From positions 7,077,501 to 7,141,500 of the forward strand of contig NZ_CP040272.1 of assembly GCF_013393905.1 (NCBI RefSeq): a DNA stretch of 64,000 nt. Reading direction: 5' to 3'. The DNA comes from Nostoc sp. C052 (lineage in GTDB: Bacteria > Cyanobacteriota > Cyanobacteriia > Cyanobacteriales > Nostocaceae). The notes below the pieces were generated by a model, which had not been told where the DNA came from, searched no databases, and worked only from the letters and a program-made list of their open reading frames with translations. Of this stretch, positions 61,243 through 64,000 are shown piece by piece. The number at the start of each line of letters is the position of its first letter. The stretch's first letter is position 1. A program made the position numbers and the translations under genes.

Positions 61243-63540
61243 TTACAGGCGTTGCGGTAGGAAAGCTATTGGGTTAACAGCACCCTTTCCTGGTGGATGA
61301 ACTTCAAAGTGGCAGTGTGTACCAGTGCTGTGACCAGTAGTACCCATTAAAGCAATTATTTCTCCTTGATGTACCTGCTGACCCGGTTGCACCAGAATCT
61401 TGCTGTTATGAGCATAGCGGGTCGAACTGCCATCAGGATGGTGGATTTCGACGAGGTTGCCATAACCACCATTGTTCCAGCCAGCTTTTTCTATCGTACC
61501 GTCAGCAGAGGCAACAACTGGCGTGCCAGTGGAGTTAGCAATATCAATTCCTTTGTGAGGTCTTCCCCAGCGCATACCAAAGCCAGAAGTGAGAGTACCC
61601 TTCGTTGGCCAAATATAAGCCAAGGTTGAAGTAGATGGAGGAGGTGTAAGTTCGTCAATGGGTCTGGGCAGATATTGATCCACTGCTGCCAAAGGCGGCA
61701 TTGTCTGTGGAGAAACTGTTGTTCCCCGCATCTTTCCTAAGGAGTCAGAGGCATTTACTCTTCCCGAAGGCGTTGCAATCCTTGTGGCAGATTGAGTGCG
61801 AGAGGGAGTCCATTGACTAGCAGACCCTAGATTAGGCAGGAACTCTGGGTTTACTGGTTCGCTAGGACGTACACTAGTACGGAATTGGGGCTTAATTGGC
61901 TGAACGCTATAGTTGGATCCACTAATAGGTGTAGGAACTGGAATTGGTATCGCTACACTATTTGGTCTAGATACAGGGTTGGGTACGGTGAAATTATTAG
62001 GCGTACTAACAGGAGTAAGCATCGCAGCATTACTAGCTTCAGTTGCTACTTCTGGTACAACTAAGTTCCCAGACTGTTGAGCGCGATATTTCTGCTGTAA
62101 CCTCTGAATTTCCGCTTGTAAGCCCCGCAAACGGTCATTGTTGTTATTGTTTGCTCTTGCTACCTTATTTGCTGGTGTTTTCGGCTGTTGCATTTCGGCA
62201 AAAGCTGTTGGCACTGGAGTGTCACCACCGACGCCATAAGACCTAGCTGTTGGGGAAGCTGTTTCTAAGTCGGTCGCACTATTTGCCTGAACCTGAACAG
62301 TTACAGGTATAGGGACGGCTATGGGAGTTTTGTTGGTAATAGTTGGTGATGGTGAACTAGGTAGATATGAGTTAGCACTACCAATATTCAAAGGATAGCT
62401 GGCTGCTTTTGGAGTTTGACTGGACTCTACAAAAGCCGGCTTATTCGCTACAGTTGTCTCAACTTGAACAGCAGGAATAACTAGTTTTTGACTAATTTGC
62501 AGTTCATTTGGATTATTTAGGTTATTTGCCTTAACTAGTTCTGATACTGAAGTATTGTGTCTGCTGGCGATCGCTGCTAGTGTATCTCCAGGCTTTACTT
62601 CGTAGGCTGTATGGGTCGCGGAGGCAATAACTGTTGGTGTAGCGGGTACTGGTACAAATGCACTTGCCTGCGTCTTCTGTTTTAACTTCGATATCAGGTT
62701 CGCTTGACTGGCATCATCAGAAGTGTTCGGCTGGGCTAATACACTATTCTCAACCACAGTTGTCGGCTGTGCCAATTCTATATCAGCTTGTGATAAATTT
62801 TTGGTTTCCCCAGACTGCAACTGTGCCAGACTCTTTCTTAAACGGTTTGATTTTTCTTGTAAGCGATTTAGTGCGAACTCTTGTTGCGCCTTAAGTTGTG
62901 CATTTATTTCACTGTTGGCCGCGGTTGACGTTGCCACTGTTTGGGGCTGGGCAGTTAGTGATGCGTTTGTACCACCAACATCGTCAGCACTATAGTCAGA
63001 CAGATTATTGACTGTTGGGAAACTAGTCTCGGCTAAGGTATTGTTCAATCCCTGGGCCACTTGGGGCTTCAGGTAGGTGGAATTTTTATAACCCGCTGTT
63101 GCTTGAGAAAACGTGTTTGATGCCGGAACTTGCAAAGACATTCCACTCGCCGCGACTTGCCATTTAGCTTCAAGCCCGGGCACTTGTGAAACTGCTGTTG
63201 GTTCCACGATTACAGGATTTTCCGGCACGCTCGCTGATGAGACTGCTTGGGACTCCAGCTTTGTGGAGGCGAATTTCACCTCAGTGTCAGGAACAGCAGG
63301 AATCGCTGAGGTTGCCTTTTGACTGCCTACTGGCACTGCTGCTTGGGCTTGATCGCTTTGTCGAGTCACCAAAAGGCTGGTTGCTCCCATAGAGATTGCC
63401 AAGCCAATCATGGCGGCTTTTGTCCGCACCCGGCGGTTAACTTTTGGATTCATCACATTTAGCAGTTCTACCGGGGCATCATCGCTGTTGGGGTTATTGT
63501 TCAACACAGCTTTTACTCTCTTTTTTAATGCTCGTTTCAA
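61243..63540 (-). CDS. LysM and M23 (LytM) peptidase envelope protein
   Basis: 765 residues from TTG 63540, which has AGGAGGT five bases upstream; a frame to 63603 begins without such a site. A basic cytoplasmic tail and one membrane segment/signal anchor (~45-65: AAMIGLAISMGATSLLV) precede a long Ser/Thr/Pro/Gln-rich spacer. LysM is in the middle (YEVKPGDTLAAIASRHNTSV...LVIPAV, ~315-360). The C-terminal peptidase M23 domain holds the zinc ligands in GRPHKGIDIA and THCHFEVHP plus GNLVEIHHPDG and RYAH. It would bind and cut, or activate cutting of, peptidoglycan, for example at septa. A long structured leader precedes it. Confidence 0.9.
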   Translation of the reverse strand: MKRALKKRVKAVLNNNPNSDDAPVELLNVMNPKVNRRVRTKAAMIGLAISMGATSLLVTRQSDQAQAAVPVGSQKATSAIPAVPDTEVKFASTKLESQAVSSASVPENPVIVEPTAVSQVPGLEAKWQVAASGMSLQVPASNTFSQATAGYKNSTYLKPQVAQGLNNTLAETSFPTVNNLSDYSADDVGGTNASLTAQPQTVATSTAANSEINAQLKAQQEFALNRLQEKSNRLRKSLAQLQSGETKNLSQADIELAQPTTVVENSVLAQPNTSDDASQANLISKLKQKTQASAFVPVPATPTVIASATHTAYEVKPGDTLAAIASRHNTSVSELVKANNLNNPNELQISQKLVIPAVQVETTVANKPAFVESSQTPKAASYPLNIGSANSYLPSSPSPTITNKTPIAVPIPVTVQVQANSATDLETASPTARSYGVGGDTPVPTAFAEMQQPKTPANKVARANNNNNDRLRGLQAEIQRLQQKYRAQQSGNLVVPEVATEASNAAMLTPVSTPNNFTVPNPVSRPNSVAIPIPVPTPISGSNYSVQPIKPQFRTSVRPSEPVNPEFLPNLGSASQWTPSRTQSATRIATPSGRVNASDSLGKMRGTTVSPQTMPPLAAVDQYLPRPIDELTPPPSTSTLAYIWPTKGTLTSGFGMRWGRPHKGIDIANSTGTPVVASADGTIEKAGWNNGGYGNLVEIHHPDGSSTRYAHNSKILVQPGQQVHQGEIIALMGTTGHSTGTHCHFEVHPPGKGAVNPIAFLPQRL

Positions 63541-64000
63541 AGACGACCTCCTATGATCACTAGCGCTTAACTGACCTCGATTTTTCAGTTGGATACTAGT
63601 CAATGATTTAGATCACAACAAACGATAGATCGAGATCACATTCACCAGAGATGCTTACGCAAGATTAACCTGCTTCTCTGATTTAGACAAGTTTACATGT
63701 ATTAGCAAAACTTAAGTTTTGCTATGTTTACTTGTCCGAACCACTCCTAACACCACTTAGGACATTTTACTCTTTACCATTGTCCGCGCTTGTCTTGCGT
63801 CAATCGCGGGGACTGGACAAACCATTTGCCAAGTCCATAGTCGCTGCGGAGAATTCAGTTGCGGCGACTTCTGGAAAAGTCATGCCCCCTGCTGTAGATA
63901 TCTTCAAGATATTTCTACGTCATCCGTCTTCTCAACACGAGACTTTACGTTGATTATTCCCTAAAAAACAACCGTATTAACTATCGGCTAGTTTTGGACT
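63541..64000 (-). promoter_or_regulatory. Long leader/promoter region of the M23 peptidase gene
   Basis: At least 460 bases without a convincing gene. Contains a perfect 20-base palindrome AGCAAAACTTAAGTTTTGCT (63704-63723) set inside a longer imperfect inverted repeat (about 63688-63742, ACAAGT...ACTTGT). A GTCCGCGCTTGTC/GACAAGCGCGGAC-like stretch and several short hairpins also occur. It may be an operator pair or a structured 5' UTR. A 27-codon frame (MTFPEVAATEF...) in it is probably chance. Confidence 0.4.
63704..63723. repeat. Perfect 20-base palindrome
   Basis: AGCAAAACTTAAGTTTTGCT, fully self-complementary, about 165 bases before the M23 peptidase start codon. Confidence 0.7.

Noticed and set aside
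63732..63953. 73-codon plus-strand frame antisense to the M23 leader
   Set aside because: No family resemblance and no ribosome-binding site; overlaps the structured leader region.
63541..64000. c-di-AMP (ydaO/yuaA) riboswitch upstream of the M23 peptidase
   Set aside because: Fragments such as GGTTAATCTTGCGTAAGC and GGTGAAT recall the motif, but the GGGGGA element and the required order of conserved blocks are not found by eye. Left as an unassigned leader.

Overview
The window comes from a filamentous, probably heterocyst-forming cyanobacterium of the Nostoc type. The evidence is the dense HIP1 octamer (GCGATCGC), many heptamer tandem repeats (STRRs), a PEP-CTERM protein, bacteriophytochrome and cyanobacteriochrome kinases, sucrose-phosphate phosphatase, and above all a six-gene hormogonium motility (hmp) locus plus a pilA-ogtA pair. 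The genus assignment is inference from gene content; no rRNA is present.

Layout. 1-4.2 kb: the 3' part of a giant surface protein made of near-identical 303-bp cadherin-like repeats with a DUF4114 end. 4.4-5.1 kb: a DUF1345 membrane protein. 5.1-30.7 kb, mostly minus strand, is a signalling region. It holds a two-gene Cache-type hybrid kinase operon, a 1683-residue multi-PAS/GAF kinase, a 1634-residue REC-GAF-PAS kinase, and the operon cphB - rcpB - REC/GAF kinase. Housekeeping genes (bioF, ruvA, spp) and a PEP-CTERM protein are interspersed. 30.9-35.2 kb: xseA/xseB, a decayed relE toxin, recA with a LexA-box-like site, a thioredoxin-like protein and small proteins. 35.4-36.3 kb: gene debris and palindromic repeats. 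36.3-39.2 kb: pilA followed by an O-GlcNAc-transferase-type gene. 39.7-46.7 kb: TonB-dependent receptor, hisC, GNAT acetyltransferase, coiled-coil protein, prolyl oligopeptidase. 47-60.6 kb: hmpE, hmpD, hmpC, hmpB and hmpA on the minus strand with divergent hmpF. 61-63.5 kb: tRNA-Met(CAU) and a LysM/M23 envelope peptidase with a long leader.

How it fits together. The window is rich in light and environment sensing and in pilus motility. A biliverdin-type phytochrome and two candidate bilin-binding GAF kinases, one with a clear DXCF motif, sit within 30 kb of the major pilin, its likely accumulation factor and the chemotaxis-like array that drives hormogonium gliding. No sequence evidence links the photoreceptors directly to Hmp.

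Notable observations: two paralogous REC-cyanobacteriochrome kinases; a GC-rich core repeat that sits inside three different heptamer tracts and always runs ATG...GCTAAC; a bioF start codon supplied by that repeat; a nested miniature element with an 11-bp target duplication; and a 56-residue tandem repeat in the linker of the CheA-like HmpE. I found no complete insertion sequence, CRISPR array, rRNA or prophage.
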